Assembly (NCBI RefSeq): GCF_000379445.1
Contig: NZ_KB902262.1
Span: forward strand, 125,975 to 189,974
Direction: 5' to 3'
Length of the DNA stretch: 64,000 nucleotides
Source: Fangia hongkongensis FSC776 = DSM 21703
GTDB taxonomy: Bacteria; Pseudomonadota; Gammaproteobacteria; Francisellales; Francisellaceae
Of this stretch, positions 36,455 through 46,113 are shown piece by piece (position 1 is the first letter of the stretch; every line of letters begins with the position of its first letter). The position numbers were made by a program, and so were the translations under genes. The notes below the pieces were generated by a model. It worked only from the letters and a program-made list of their open reading frames with translations, had not been told where the DNA came from and did no database searches.

Positions 36455-37981
36455 ATGGCAGTTATTAAAACAGAAGATTTTATTCAAAGCGTCGCGGATG
36501 CACTACAGTTTATCTCTTACTATCATCCACAAGATTTTGTCCAAGCGATGCATAGCGCATATCTTAAGGAAGAATCAAAGGCAGCAAAAGATGCGATGGG
36601 ACAGATATTGATTAATTCAAAAATGTCAGCTTATGGTAAGCGCCCCATTTGTCAGGATACCGGAATGGTGTGTGCATTTGTCAAAGTGGGCATGGAAGCA
36701 AAGCTTGATAAAACTGATAGAACAGTGACAGAGCTTGTCAATGAAGGGGTAAGGCGTGCGTATTTAAATAGCGAGAATCCGCTTCGTGCCTCAATGGTCT
36801 CCCCGCCAAATGGTGCAAGAAAAAATACAAAAGATAATACACCTGCTATTGTCCACATTGATCTTGTTAAGGGTGATAAGATTGATGTTGAGTTGGCTGC
36901 AAAGGGTGGTGGTTCTGAGTTTAAATCAAAATTTAAAGTATTAAATCCAAGTGACAGTGTAGTTGATTGGGTGCTTGAGATGTTGCCAACTATGGGTGCG
37001 GGCTGGTGTCCGCCGGGGATCATTGGTATTGGCATTGGCGGCACAGCAGAGAAAGCGATGGTGCTTGCCAAGGAGTCACTTGGCGGCAAAATTGATATGC
37101 ATGAGATTTTAGAAAGAGGCCCTAAAACACCTTTAGAGGAGCTCCGAGTTGAGTTGTATCATAAAATTAATGCACTGGGTATTGGCGCACAAGGTTTGGG
37201 GGGGCTAACCACCGTCTTGGATGTTAAAATCAATGAATATCCAACGCACGCAGCCTGTAAGCCTGTTGCGCTTATTCCAAATTGTGCAGCAACACGTCAT
37301 GTGCACTTTAGCCTAGATGGTTCAGGTGTGGCGGTGCTTCCCTATCCAAAGTTAGAAGATTGGCCTGAAATTGCAGCTCAAGATCAGTCAAATATTCGCC
37401 GCGTAAATCTTGATACTATCACACAGGCAGAGATTGAAAGTTTCAAACCGGGTGAAACTTTGCTGTTAAATGGTAAGCTTTTAACAGGGCGTGATGCTGC
37501 GCATAAACGCATTGTTGACATGGTTAAAAAGGGTGAAAGTTTACCTGTCGATTTAAAGGGTAAGTTTATCTATTATGTCGGTCCTGTCGATCCAGTTGGT
37601 GATGAAGTGGTGGGACCTGCTGGTCCAACAACAGCAACGAGAATGGATAAATTTACAGATTTCATGTTAAATGAGGTTGGCATTGCCGGCATGGTGGGCA
37701 AGGCTGAGCGTGGTGAGGCGACAGTCGATGCTATTAAAAAGCGAAAAGCGGTTTATTTGATGGCTGTTGGCGGCGCTGCGTATTTGATTTCAAAATCAAT
37801 TCGTCAAGCAAAAGTGGTTGGTTTTGAGGATTTGGGGATGGAAGCCATCTATGAGTTTGAAGTGGAAGATATGCCGGTTACGGTCGCTGTTGATAGTCAA
37901 GGCACTTCTGTACATAAAACAGGTCCAAGTGAGTGGAAAGTCAAAATTGAGAATATGAATAAGACACCTGAGAAGGTTTAA
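36455..37981 (+). CDS. class I fumarate hydratase (Fe-S)
   Basis: About 508 residues from the ATG at 36455 (MAVIKTEDF); in-frame ATGs at 36440 and 36404 are alternatives. Single-chain class I fumarase length, with the alpha part (RPICQDTGMVCAF, GIGIGGTAEKAM, GAQGLGG) and the beta part (GRDAAHKRI, YYVGPVDPVGDEVVGPAGPT, YLMAVGGAAYL). Cysteines in CQDTG, PNCAATRH and GAGWCPPG are placed to hold the [4Fe-4S] cluster. It interconverts fumarate and malate in the TCA cycle. The symbol (fumA-type) is not certain among paralogues. Confidence 0.92.
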   Translation: MAVIKTEDFIQSVADALQFISYYHPQDFVQAMHSAYLKEESKAAKDAMGQILINSKMSAYGKRPICQDTGMVCAFVKVGMEAKLDKTDRTVTELVNEGVRRAYLNSENPLRASMVSPPNGARKNTKDNTPAIVHIDLVKGDKIDVELAAKGGGSEFKSKFKVLNPSDSVVDWVLEMLPTMGAGWCPPGIIGIGIGGTAEKAMVLAKESLGGKIDMHEILERGPKTPLEELRVELYHKINALGIGAQGLGGLTTVLDVKINEYPTHAACKPVALIPNCAATRHVHFSLDGSGVAVLPYPKLEDWPEIAAQDQSNIRRVNLDTITQAEIESFKPGETLLLNGKLLTGRDAAHKRIVDMVKKGESLPVDLKGKFIYYVGPVDPVGDEVVGPAGPTTATRMDKFTDFMLNEVGIAGMVGKAERGEATVDAIKKRKAVYLMAVGGAAYLISKSIRQAKVVGFEDLGMEAIYEFEVEDMPVTVAVDSQGTSVHKTGPSEWKVKIENMNKTPEKV

Positions 37982-38057
37982 TCACTTATCTTTAACTTTG
38001 TCAGATGGCGTTGATACAAGCTTTGGGTGTCAATGCCATAATAAAGGATCATTAATA

Positions 38058-38843
38058 ATGGAAGGTCACACAAAAGAGAATTTAATTGAGCAATATCCAA
38101 TGGAATATTGTCATATGCTTGAGCTTTGTTATGGTGAGGGAATGATGTCAGAGGGTGGTAGAAGCGCAATTGATGCACTTTTTGATGGCATTTCTCTTAC
38201 CGGTAAGCGTGTGCTTGAAATTGGCTTTGGTTTGGGTGGTCTTGCACATTATTTGTCAGAGAAATACCCTGCCATTGAGTATTATGGAATTGAAGTCAAT
38301 CCAAAAATGCATGAGTATGCATCTCAGAAGTATCCACAAAAGAATCTCAATTTTATCTTGCCGGAAAACCCAGATATCATGCCTTTTGAGGCGGATTATT
38401 TTGATGTGGTGTTTTCAAAGGGGGTATTGGTGCATCTGCAAGACAAACAGCCGCTTTTTAATGAGTTATACCGTGTATTGAAATCAGATGGAAAGTTTAT
38501 CATTAACGATTGGCTGAGCCCTGATGGGAAAAGCTTTGGCAAGCGTGTCGATCAGATGTGTGAGCTCGAAAACTTGGCATTATTTCCTCTCTCAGAGGCA
38601 GCTTATTGCTCTCTTTTAAAGAAAAGTGGGTTTCAGCTTATATCCATTGAAGATGAAAATAAAGCCTATGCTCAATACAATGATGCGATTGTGCAAAGGC
38701 TGAAGCAAAGTGATATTAAAGCGACATTTTTACACAACTTCACGCAAAAGGAATATGCTGACTCGGTTGATGCTTATGGCTGGATTTCTGAGGCATTTGC
38801 TAATAATGAGCTTTTAGCTCGCAAATTTCTCTGTAGTAAGTAA
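38058..38843 (+). CDS. class I SAM-dependent methyltransferase
   Basis: 261 residues from ATG 38058 (AAAGGA upstream). SAM-binding motif I is VLEIGFGLGG, an acidic end of strand 2 is YYGIEVNP, and motif post-I/II is DVVFSKGVLVHL, followed by a Methyltransf_11-like LYRVLKSDGKFIINDW. The sequence style resembles phosphoethanolamine or sarcosine/dimethylglycine N-methyltransferases, but the substrate is not proven. It follows fumarase by 76 bp on the same strand. Cytoplasmic. Confidence 0.85.
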   Translation: MEGHTKENLIEQYPMEYCHMLELCYGEGMMSEGGRSAIDALFDGISLTGKRVLEIGFGLGGLAHYLSEKYPAIEYYGIEVNPKMHEYASQKYPQKNLNFILPENPDIMPFEADYFDVVFSKGVLVHLQDKQPLFNELYRVLKSDGKFIINDWLSPDGKSFGKRVDQMCELENLALFPLSEAAYCSLLKKSGFQLISIEDENKAYAQYNDAIVQRLKQSDIKATFLHNFTQKEYADSVDAYGWISEAFANNELLARKFLCSK

Positions 38844-38981
38844 ACTTCGATTTTTTTGATTCTCGAGTGAGAGAAAAATATAAATTGCACAGTGCTTTCT
38901 TGTTAGTATGGGTAGATTTTGACGCTAAAGTTGGGTTAAATAAGAGAGTATATTAGAACATAAACGGAGTTCGCTTAACTT

Positions 38982-39935
38982 ATGGCACAGGATTATTATG
39001 CGCTTCTTGGTGTGAGCAAAACTACTACCGATGCTGAGATAAAAAAAGCCTATCGTAAATTAGCAAAAAAATATCATCCAGATGTGAGCACAGAGGCAAA
39101 CGCTGAGGAGAAGTTTAAAGAGGTTCAAGATGCTTACGATGTCTTGAAAGATAGCGAAAAAAGAAAGTTATATGATCAGTATGGCGAGCATTGGGAGCAG
39201 GCAAAGCAAGGGGGTTTCCAGCAAGGTGGGGCGCATCGTTCTCATCAAGGTTTTGGGTCTTCTGGTTTCCAGCAGGGGCAGGATTTTGGTGGATATGAAG
39301 ATATCTTCGGTGAGTTTTTTCGCCAGCAACATCATCAGCGCTCCGAGCGCCAATCTCAAAGTGGTGCTTTTAATATGGATGGGCAAGATTTACATACCAA
39401 AGTTGAAGTTTCTATTGAAGATGCTTTAAATGGTGCTGAGCGAGAGCTTCATTTTTCGTATCAAGAATTAGATGAAAGTGGTCATGTGGTTGAAAAAACA
39501 AAGCGTCTTAAAGTGAAGATTCCAAAAGGTGTTGGCAACCATCAGCAAATACGTCTTAAAGCGCAAGGTGGCTCAGCAATGGGCGCTGGCAAAAAAGGGG
39601 ATTTGTATCTTGAAGTGATTGTCAAATCAACGAAGCAATATAAAGTAGTAGGCAATGATATATACACCCATATTCCAGTGGCGCCATGGGAGGCAGCGCT
39701 TGGTGCGGATATTTTGATTCCAACTCCATTGGGCAAATTAAAGCTTAAAGTGCCTGCACATATACAAAGTGGCAAAAAAATGCGCTTAAAAGATAAAGGA
39801 CTTCATGGTGGGGATTTCTATGTTGTGCTGGATGTTATCTTGCCACCGGCTGTTTCTGAGACGCAAAAAGCGCATTATCAAAAAATGGCAGAAGATATGG
39901 CATTTGACCCACGAAAAGATTTATTAGGAGCATAA
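38982..39935 (+). CDS. cbpA: CbpA-type DnaJ co-chaperone
   Basis: 317 residues. The J domain (~1-70) has the DnaK-activating HPD (KYHPDVS). A Gly/Phe/Gln-rich linker (~75-130) follows, then two beta-sandwich substrate-binding domains. It lacks the cysteine zinc finger of DnaJ, which makes it a CbpA-type (type II) J protein. It delivers clients to DnaK. Followed after 1 bp by its modulator gene, as in other gammaproteobacteria. Confidence 0.93.
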   Translation: MAQDYYALLGVSKTTTDAEIKKAYRKLAKKYHPDVSTEANAEEKFKEVQDAYDVLKDSEKRKLYDQYGEHWEQAKQGGFQQGGAHRSHQGFGSSGFQQGQDFGGYEDIFGEFFRQQHHQRSERQSQSGAFNMDGQDLHTKVEVSIEDALNGAERELHFSYQELDESGHVVEKTKRLKVKIPKGVGNHQQIRLKAQGGSAMGAGKKGDLYLEVIVKSTKQYKVVGNDIYTHIPVAPWEAALGADILIPTPLGKLKLKVPAHIQSGKKMRLKDKGLHGGDFYVVLDVILPPAVSETQKAHYQKMAEDMAFDPRKDLLGA

Positions 39936-39936
39936 G

Positions 39937-40227
39937 ATGAGTCAGTTAGAGTTGAGTGTATTGTCGGATAAAGATTATTTAACAACCGTTGAAGTCTCAA
40001 GCCTATTATGTATTCCTGAAACGCTTATTATTGAATGGATTGAGCATGATGTTGTGTATGCTAGATACGAGCAAAAGGTCTATTATATTGCTTCAGATCA
40101 ATTGAATAAAATCAAATCTGCATTAAGACTTGCCAATGATTTAGGCGTAAATGCGCCCGGAATTTCTATTATTTTGGCGTTGAGACAGAAGGTTAAATAC
40201 TTAGAAGCTTTAGTTGAGAGAAAGTAA
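39937..40227 (+). CDS. cbpM: CbpM-like chaperone modulator
   Basis: 96 residues with a MerR-like helix pattern (DYLTTVEVSSLLCIPETLIIEWI) and a C-terminal helix (IILALRQKVKYLEALV). In the known pair CbpM binds the CbpA J domain and inhibits it. The start codon is 1 bp past the cbpA stop, with AGGAG inside the end of cbpA, so translation is coupled. Confidence 0.85.
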   Translation: MSQLELSVLSDKDYLTTVEVSSLLCIPETLIIEWIEHDVVYARYEQKVYYIASDQLNKIKSALRLANDLGVNAPGISIILALRQKVKYLEALVERK

Positions 40228-40301
40228 CTTAATCCATAAAGACTTGAATACCAAGCATAGATCAGCTAAGTTATGAATATCAAATTTGCTAAGAGATGTT
40301 C

Positions 40302-41348
40302 ATGAAAAAGCATATTATTTTTGGTGTTATTACACTTATATTATTGCTTGTTGTTATCTACTTTATTTTTATTGCCACAGGTAAGCAAAATGTAGATATT
40401 AAGATTCCACCAACAGAAGTTGCCATTGCCAAGGTGGAAAAGCATAATATTCCGATTACTGCCGAGGCAACGGGGCAATTGATCGCTCCGCAATCGGTTA
40501 GCTTAAAATCGCAAATTTCAGGCATTGTGAACAGTATCAATTTCACAAGTGGTGAGTATGTGAAAAAGGGGCAAACTTTAATGCGCCTTGATGATACTGA
40601 ACAAAAAGCGAATGTCAACTCAACCCTTGCCGATTATACCCAAGCCAAAGCGCAATATGACAGGACTGAGACACTTTACAATGATAATAAAGTTGTTTCA
40701 CAAAGCGAGCTTGATACGGCAAAATCAACTTATCTACAGGCAAAGGCAAAATATGAATCGGCGTTATATCAGCTGTCAAACACAACGATTAGTGCGCCAT
40801 TTTCAGGCTATTTGAGCCTAACCACTTTAGCAGATGGTAGCTATGTTTCTGCAGGGGATAATCTGGTTGATTTGGTTGATAAAGAGAATTTGCAATTGGA
40901 GTATGCCCTTGATGAATCTTATGCCAGTAGCATCCACCTTGGGCAAATGGTTGATTTTAGAACCGATGCCTTTGAAGGCAAAGTGTTCCATGCTAAGGTA
41001 AGCTATATCTCTCCAAGTGTCTCCAGTGATAATTTAACCTTTACAGTGCGCGCGGCATTTGATAACAAAAACAATTTACTTTCCCCGGGAATGAGTGTGT
41101 ATATTTCACAAGTGTTGAAAAAAGACAATGATGTTCTTGCGGTGCCAGAAAGTGCGCTGAGCGCACAAAGCGGTGGCTTTATTGTTTATTTGTATGAGAA
41201 AGGTAAAGCCAAGGCACAAAGTGTTAAAATAGGGCAGATTTATAGAGGGTATGTCAGCATTATAAGTGGTCTTAAGCTTGGAGATAGTGTGATTGCAACG
41301 ACAGAGGGCTCTATTTCAGATGGACAAAGCGTCAAGGTGGAAAAATAG
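40302..41348 (+). CDS. RND efflux periplasmic adaptor (membrane fusion protein)
   Basis: About 348 residues from ATG 40302. A single N-terminal membrane anchor (~4-24) is followed by a lipoyl-like half (QISGIVNSINFTSGEYVKKG), an alpha-hairpin (NSTLADYTQAKAQYDRTETL), the second lipoyl half and beta-barrel (NTTISAPFSGYL, DGSYVSAGDNL) and a membrane-proximal domain. It bridges the inner-membrane pump encoded immediately downstream to an outer-membrane channel not found here. The stop and the next start are adjacent. Confidence 0.92.
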   Translation: MKKHIIFGVITLILLLVVIYFIFIATGKQNVDIKIPPTEVAIAKVEKHNIPITAEATGQLIAPQSVSLKSQISGIVNSINFTSGEYVKKGQTLMRLDDTEQKANVNSTLADYTQAKAQYDRTETLYNDNKVVSQSELDTAKSTYLQAKAKYESALYQLSNTTISAPFSGYLSLTTLADGSYVSAGDNLVDLVDKENLQLEYALDESYASSIHLGQMVDFRTDAFEGKVFHAKVSYISPSVSSDNLTFTVRAAFDNKNNLLSPGMSVYISQVLKKDNDVLAVPESALSAQSGGFIVYLYEKGKAKAQSVKIGQIYRGYVSIISGLKLGDSVIATTEGSISDGQSVKVEK

Positions 41349-44300
41349 ATGAAACTGCCTGAAATTTGCATTAAAAGACCAGTTTTATCTTTTGTTTTAA
41401 ATGCGATTTTACTGTTATGTGGTCTTTTGAGTTTTAATTATGTTAAGCTTCAGTTTGAGCCAAGTGTATTTAAACCAAGGCTGATGATTCTGACAGACTA
41501 TCCGGGGGCAAGTGCTGAAGTGGTGCAAAAAGATGTCACACAAAAACTTGTCTCGGCGATTGCTGGCACGGAAAACTTAAGCTACATCGAAGCGACTTCG
41601 ATGCAAGGCCAAAGTATGATTAAACTTAACTTTGGCAATATTACTCAAGAGAAGTTTATTACTGCGCAATCAGAAGTAATGCGTGATATTGCAGGGATTG
41701 ATTTGCCGCAAAATGCACAAACGCCACAGATTAAGCAAAGGGGTGATGGCTCACAGGTGCTATTTATTGGTTTTTCTGATGAAACGCGCTCTATTTCAGA
41801 TTTAACCTCTTATATTGATGACTCTATTGTTAAGCAGTTGTCACAAATTCCGGGGGTGGGTGATGTGCAGATTTTCTCCGATGGGCAGGCGCTTAGGGTT
41901 GAGCTAAATCCCAAGGCGATGGCACTTTTGAAAATCTCGCCAATTACGATTAAAGATAAACTCAATGAGCTCAGCCAAAATGTTTCAGCAGGTCAGTTAA
42001 TCACGCAAAATAACACCTATACAATTAACGTTGACAGTGCACTTGATAGTATTAGTAAATTTGAAGATTTGATTATTGCTAAACGTAATAATAAGCTTGT
42101 TCGCTTAAGGCAGGTGGCAACGGTGTCACTTGGTAGCCTGTCAGTGCAAAGTGCTTCTTTGAGTATGGTCGATGGCAAACCTGGGGTTGTGGTTGCGGTA
42201 TCTCAAACCTCTGATGCCAACCCTATTTCAGTTGCCTCAAGTGTCACTAAAGCGGTTAACTTACTAAAGCCGACGTTGCCACCTGGCATGCATGCTGACA
42301 TTGTTTTCAACATTGCGACCTCTTTGAAAGCCTCGTTATATGAGGTGATCAAAACAATTATTGAAGCCATTATTTTGGTTGCCTTCATCTCATTTTTATT
42401 TCTAGGAAGAATTCGCGCTGCCCTTGTGCCAATTGTTACTTTGCCTGTGTGTCTAATTGGCGTTTTTGTCATTATCTGGCCACTTGGTTTTAGCATCAAT
42501 ATGATGACCTTGCTTGCGCTGGTGCTTGCTGTGGGGCTCGTTGTTGATGATGCGATTGTTGTTTTAGAGAACTGTTATCGTTATATGCAAAAAGGTTATG
42601 ATTCGGTGACAGCAGCCATGCTTGGCAGTAAAGAGATTGGCTTTGCAATTATTGGCATGACAGTGACTTTAATTGCAGTGTATATTCCGATTGCGTTTTT
42701 AAACGATAAAACGGCTGTTTTCTTTAGAGAGTTTGCCTTTACTTTGGCTGCAAGTGTGCTTATTTCTGGCTTTGTAGCATTAACCTTATCACCAACGATG
42801 TGCGCTCATACGCTTGGAAAGAATAAAGAAAGTCGCTATGAGCACTTTGTTACTCGAATATTTAAAAAGCTTGAGATGCTTTATCATCGTGCTTTGATGT
42901 TTGTGCTTCAAGTTAAAATATGGATCGCAGTCATTTTTGTTATTTTGATTATCGCGGGCTTTTCTCTATTTCGCTCAATGCCCGTTGCACTACAACCAAA
43001 TGATACCATCGGGGTGGTTGGTGTTAGTATTGAAGGGCAAAGTAATGCAAGCTCTGAGTTTATTATGCAAAAGCTCAATGACATCCAAAACACGCTGCCT
43101 TCAAAGGTGTTTGATCATTCATTTGGCTTTGTTGATAATGATGCAGGAAGGACTGAGGGCTTTTCCATTAATGTTTTAAATCCAAATGAAGTGACAAATG
43201 CCGATAAGATCTCCCTTGAGCTCAATAAGATTATCAAGGAGACAAAAGGCATTCAAGGCAATAGCTTTGTGATGCCGCTTGCTGGAAACAGTAGCTTTGG
43301 CTCTGGCGATATTCAAATGTATCTTCTTGGAATGGATGATTATCAAGTGCTGTACAAGAAAGCTGAGAAGCTCGTTTCAGTGTTGATGAGCGTGCCTGGA
43401 ATTTCCTATGCGCAATTGGCAAGTGGTGTAGATAGTGGTGAGTTTACCATGGAAATCAATTATACCAATGCTGCGATGTTAGATGTTGATCCAGCGAATA
43501 TTCAATCAATGCTGAATATTATGTTTGGTGGGGCGCAGTTGTCTAATGAATATGAAACAAATGGGCAAAGTTATCCTATTATTGTTCAACTACCAAAAGT
43601 AGAGCTTAAAAACTTTAATGTTTTAAATAAGTTGTACATTGAGTCTGACAATAATCAATGGGTGCAGCTAGGGCGGATTATTTCGATTAAACCGGTGGTT
43701 AAAATTCCATATCTCACCACGTATAATCAGCTAAATGCAATGGCAATTAACGTTTCACTCAAAGCAGGCGCGTCAATGGGTGATATTGTGAAGAAAATTC
43801 AAACTTTAACACCAAAGCTGTTGCCGGGAACCTCTGTGGCCTTCAAGGGAGATGCCAAGGATATGTTAGATGGCAGTGGCAGTATGATTGTGATCTTTAT
43901 TGCAGGACTTCTATTTATCTATCTTGTGCTTGCCGCCTTGTTTGAAAGTTTTATTGATCCATTTATTATCCTTTTAACTGTACCGCTTTGTGTCATTGGG
44001 GCACTTTTGGGATTAAAGTTGATAGGGGGGACATTAAATATCTACACCGATATTGGCTTAATCACATTAATTGGCCTTGTATCAAAACATGGGGTCTTGA
44101 TTGTACAGTTCTCAAATGAGCTATTAGCAAAAGGAGAGAGCTTATCAAATGCGGTCGTTAAAGGCGCAGCTACAAGGCTTAGACCTATTTTAATGACCTC
44201 AGCAACCATGATTTTAGGTGCGCTGCCACTTCTTTATAGCTCAGGGGTGGGAGAGCATGCCAGAGAGCAAATTGGTATGGTGATTGTTGCCGGTTTATTC

Positions 44301-44384
44301 TTAGGGTCGATTTTCTCGCTTTTTATTGTCCCTGTTGCCTATCATATTTTGAAATCATGGCGCTATAAAAAGGTGAATATTTAG
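41349..44384 (+). CDS. RND multidrug efflux permease (AcrB/HAE1-like)
   Basis: 1011 residues, the usual HAE1-RND length. N-terminal helix and porter loop (KRPVLSFVLNAILLL), TM4 with VGLVVDDAIVVLENCYR carrying the paired aspartates of the proton relay, two large periplasmic loops and a second TM half (GLVSKHGVLIVQFSNE). It expels drugs or other amphiphiles using the proton gradient, with the adaptor encoded just upstream. No TolC-type gene is nearby. Confidence 0.93.
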   Translation: MKLPEICIKRPVLSFVLNAILLLCGLLSFNYVKLQFEPSVFKPRLMILTDYPGASAEVVQKDVTQKLVSAIAGTENLSYIEATSMQGQSMIKLNFGNITQEKFITAQSEVMRDIAGIDLPQNAQTPQIKQRGDGSQVLFIGFSDETRSISDLTSYIDDSIVKQLSQIPGVGDVQIFSDGQALRVELNPKAMALLKISPITIKDKLNELSQNVSAGQLITQNNTYTINVDSALDSISKFEDLIIAKRNNKLVRLRQVATVSLGSLSVQSASLSMVDGKPGVVVAVSQTSDANPISVASSVTKAVNLLKPTLPPGMHADIVFNIATSLKASLYEVIKTIIEAIILVAFISFLFLGRIRAALVPIVTLPVCLIGVFVIIWPLGFSINMMTLLALVLAVGLVVDDAIVVLENCYRYMQKGYDSVTAAMLGSKEIGFAIIGMTVTLIAVYIPIAFLNDKTAVFFREFAFTLAASVLISGFVALTLSPTMCAHTLGKNKESRYEHFVTRIFKKLEMLYHRALMFVLQVKIWIAVIFVILIIAGFSLFRSMPVALQPNDTIGVVGVSIEGQSNASSEFIMQKLNDIQNTLPSKVFDHSFGFVDNDAGRTEGFSINVLNPNEVTNADKISLELNKIIKETKGIQGNSFVMPLAGNSSFGSGDIQMYLLGMDDYQVLYKKAEKLVSVLMSVPGISYAQLASGVDSGEFTMEINYTNAAMLDVDPANIQSMLNIMFGGAQLSNEYETNGQSYPIIVQLPKVELKNFNVLNKLYIESDNNQWVQLGRIISIKPVVKIPYLTTYNQLNAMAINVSLKAGASMGDIVKKIQTLTPKLLPGTSVAFKGDAKDMLDGSGSMIVIFIAGLLFIYLVLAALFESFIDPFIILLTVPLCVIGALLGLKLIGGTLNIYTDIGLITLIGLVSKHGVLIVQFSNELLAKGESLSNAVVKGAATRLRPILMTSATMILGALPLLYSSGVGEHAREQIGMVIVAGLFLGSIFSLFIVPVAYHILKSWRYKKVNI

Positions 44385-44478
44385 TCTAGAAATTATCTAT
44401 GGTGAGCGCGTATAAATTAAGATGTTGCGCTGAATTTCACCACATTAATATAAAGCACAAAAACTTTACTAAAGAGCA

Positions 44479-44506
44479 TTGACTTTAGGGGGTAAATCCT
44501 TATAAT
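44479..44506 (+). promoter_or_regulatory. sigma70 promoter of the tRNA cluster
   Basis: TTGACT, 16-bp spacer, TATAAT; the -10 box ends 13 bp before the first tRNA base. A near-consensus stable-RNA promoter. Confidence 0.85.
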
Positions 44507-44519
44507 CTGATCCTGTTCT

Positions 44520-44594
44520 GCGGGAATAGCTCAGTGGTAGAGCACAACCTTGCCAAGGTTGGGGTCGCGAGTTCGAACCTCGTTTCCCGCTCCA
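44520..44594 (+). tRNA. tRNA-Gly (GCC)
   Basis: Cloverleaf with GCGGGAA / TTCCCGC acceptor stem, anticodon loop TTGCCAA, T-loop GTTCGAA and encoded CCA. First of three tRNAs read from the promoter at 44479. Confidence 0.96.
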
Positions 44595-44597
44595 GAT

Positions 44598-44671
44598 GGC
44601 TGGGTAGCAAAGTGGTTATGCAGAGGCCTGCAAAGCCTTGGACACCGGTTCGATTCCGGTCTCAGCCTCCA
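44598..44671 (+). tRNA. tRNA-Cys (GCA)
   Basis: Acceptor GGCTGGG / CTCAGCC, anticodon loop CTGCAAA (GCA), T-loop GTTCGAT, encoded CCA. Three bases after tRNA-Gly. Confidence 0.96.
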
Positions 44672-44687
44672 GAACATTGCGTCAAAC

Positions 44688-44776
44688 GCCCGGGTGGTGA
44701 AATTGGTAGACACAAGGGACTTAAAATCCCTCGAGACTTAACTCTCGTGCCGGTTCGAGTCCGGCCCCGGGCACCA
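44688..44776 (+). tRNA. tRNA-Leu (TAA)
   Basis: An 89-nt class II tRNA with a long variable arm. Acceptor GCCCGGG / CCCGGGC, anticodon loop CTTAAAA (TAA), T-loop GTTCGAG, encoded CCA. Confidence 0.96.
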
Positions 44777-44973
44777 TAAGTTAATTTTACAAAGCCTTAA
44801 GAACCCAGTTACAATAAGGGGTGAGTTTAAACTGTTGTCTCATAAAATATCATAAATAGCAGGTAGTGTTTTCCTTTATCTTTTATATATTTCTTCCCCA
44901 TTCAAGTCGGTTGATGTATAGTCATTCTAATAAATATCCAAGTACTTAAACCTATATATAACAAGGGATTGAT

Positions 44974-45081
44974 ATGAAAGCATTTGGTCAGTTATATACT
45001 GAAACTACTATAAATACTAATCACAGTGTCCTTCTATATTCCATCCCGCTCTACTATATTTTCCTTACTTTAGCGTGTTAA
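44974..45081 (+). CDS. possible 35-residue small protein
   Basis: A small frame with AAGGGATTG before the ATG encodes a 35-residue peptide ending in a hydrophobic stretch (LLYSIPLYYIFLTLAC). The end lies tail-to-tail with the secreted-protein pseudogene. It is the only coding hint in the 310-bp gap after the tRNAs. It could equally be chance. Confidence 0.2.
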   Translation: MKAFGQLYTETTINTNHSVLLYSIPLYYIFLTLAC

Positions 45082-45088
45082 TAGTCGA

Positions 45089-45531
45089 TTAGACATCAGA
45101 AAATTGGCATGTAATATGATGGGCTCCTTTTGAGATTTTGCTCACTGTATAAGCTTTATCTTTTGTACCATTTATTGCACAGGAAGCATCACCAGAATTC
45201 CATTGATCAGCCATATAATCAGCATATAGTTGACTAACTTTACTCTGTGAATCTGAATCAATATTAATATTAACATGACCTTCACCGAACCCTCCATCAC
45301 TAGCAGTAACTTCAACTGTAATGCTAGTGTTACTTCCAGCAGGAACTTCCATTGGAAAACTTCCTCCCGTATCTGCTTTAGCATCATCAAAGCTTGGTTT
45401 TTCGATATAAATAGGTTTTGAACTTGTATTCATAATATTAAAGGTGAATTTTGCAAAAACGGCCTCAGAGCAAAATATACAGAAGATAAATACTAATATA
45501 AAAAAAAATTTTTCACTTTAATTTTCCTCAT
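45089..45531 (-). pseudogene. secreted protein gene frameshifted at an A9/T9 tract
   Basis: ATG at 45531 follows a strong GAGGGGG site and begins MRKIKVKNFFF, but after nine Ts (A9 on +, 45500-45508) the frame closes at TAG. One extra T would join it to the long downstream frame, giving a signal peptide (ILVFIFCIFCSEAVFA) and a ~125-residue mature protein (FNIMNTSSKPIYIEKP ... GAHHITCQFSDV) with two cysteines. The downstream frame is intact, so this is either a phase-variable gene, a recent loss or a base-calling slip. The mature part resembles a small beta-sandwich; family not recognised. Confidence 0.65.
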
Positions 45532-45558
45532 TATTTTACCCCCTCACAATCTTCACCC

Positions 45559-45596
45559 ATTCCGAACCCCACGATTCCGAACCCCACGATTCCGAA
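45559..45596. repeat. 15-bp tandem repeat, 2.5 units
   Basis: ATTCCGAACCCCACG occurs twice in direct succession followed by ATTCCGAA, just upstream of the frameshifted secreted-protein gene. Confidence 0.8.
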
Positions 45597-45599
45597 TTC

Positions 45600-46113
45600 A
45601 TTTTATCAGCGTTTCACAACAGACTGGCTATTGATAAGAAAAACATACGTTTTGTGAAAAGAAACATGACATTTTGCCTATTTAAAAATAGTCAGTTAAG
45701 TATGAATTTTTTATTTTCATGCGCTTAAATACAAAATATATTCCTCGCTGTGAGACATGGAGAGTGGAATGCGAAGTCCTAGGTAGCCTCATCTTGAGTG
45801 TGTCAAGCATCGTGACGTCAGTCGCCAGAGCGCAGGTCATACTCGAAGTTTGTAACGTAGAATCGGAGGCATGTAGAGGAGAAGAATACAATGTTTTCGT
45901 TGTGGCTTACCTGCCAAGGCGGATAGCTCGGGCCAATTATCCGCGGAGCAATGCGATTCGATTTAGCATAGGATATGCCAAGTCTATTATAAGCCCTTAT
46001 GCATACTCAATACATATCACGTTGTTATACAAAGTTTTAAACTACATTATTTGGTCGTGCCAGTGGATGAAACTCCTTATATCTTAGCTAACAAAAAATT
46101 TAGCCTATTAAAC
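45600..46113. other. gene-poor stretch with a GC-rich patch
   Basis: About 510 bp without a convincing gene. Bases ~45740-45960 are clearly richer in G and C than the surroundings and open on both strands, but neither frame has a ribosome site or family resemblance. A hairpin GCGGATA / TATCCGC lies at 45919-45944. It may be a fragment of a foreign element or a structured RNA. Confidence 0.4.

Noticed and set aside
44520..44776. tRNA cluster as an integration site for the accessory stretch after it
   Set aside because: I saw no integrase gene and no downstream direct repeat of a tRNA 3' end.
45719..46087. 122-codon open frame on + in the GC-rich patch (and a 69-codon frame opposite)
   Set aside because: No ribosome site, no signal or domain pattern, and high GC alone keeps frames open. 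Described as a compositional patch instead.
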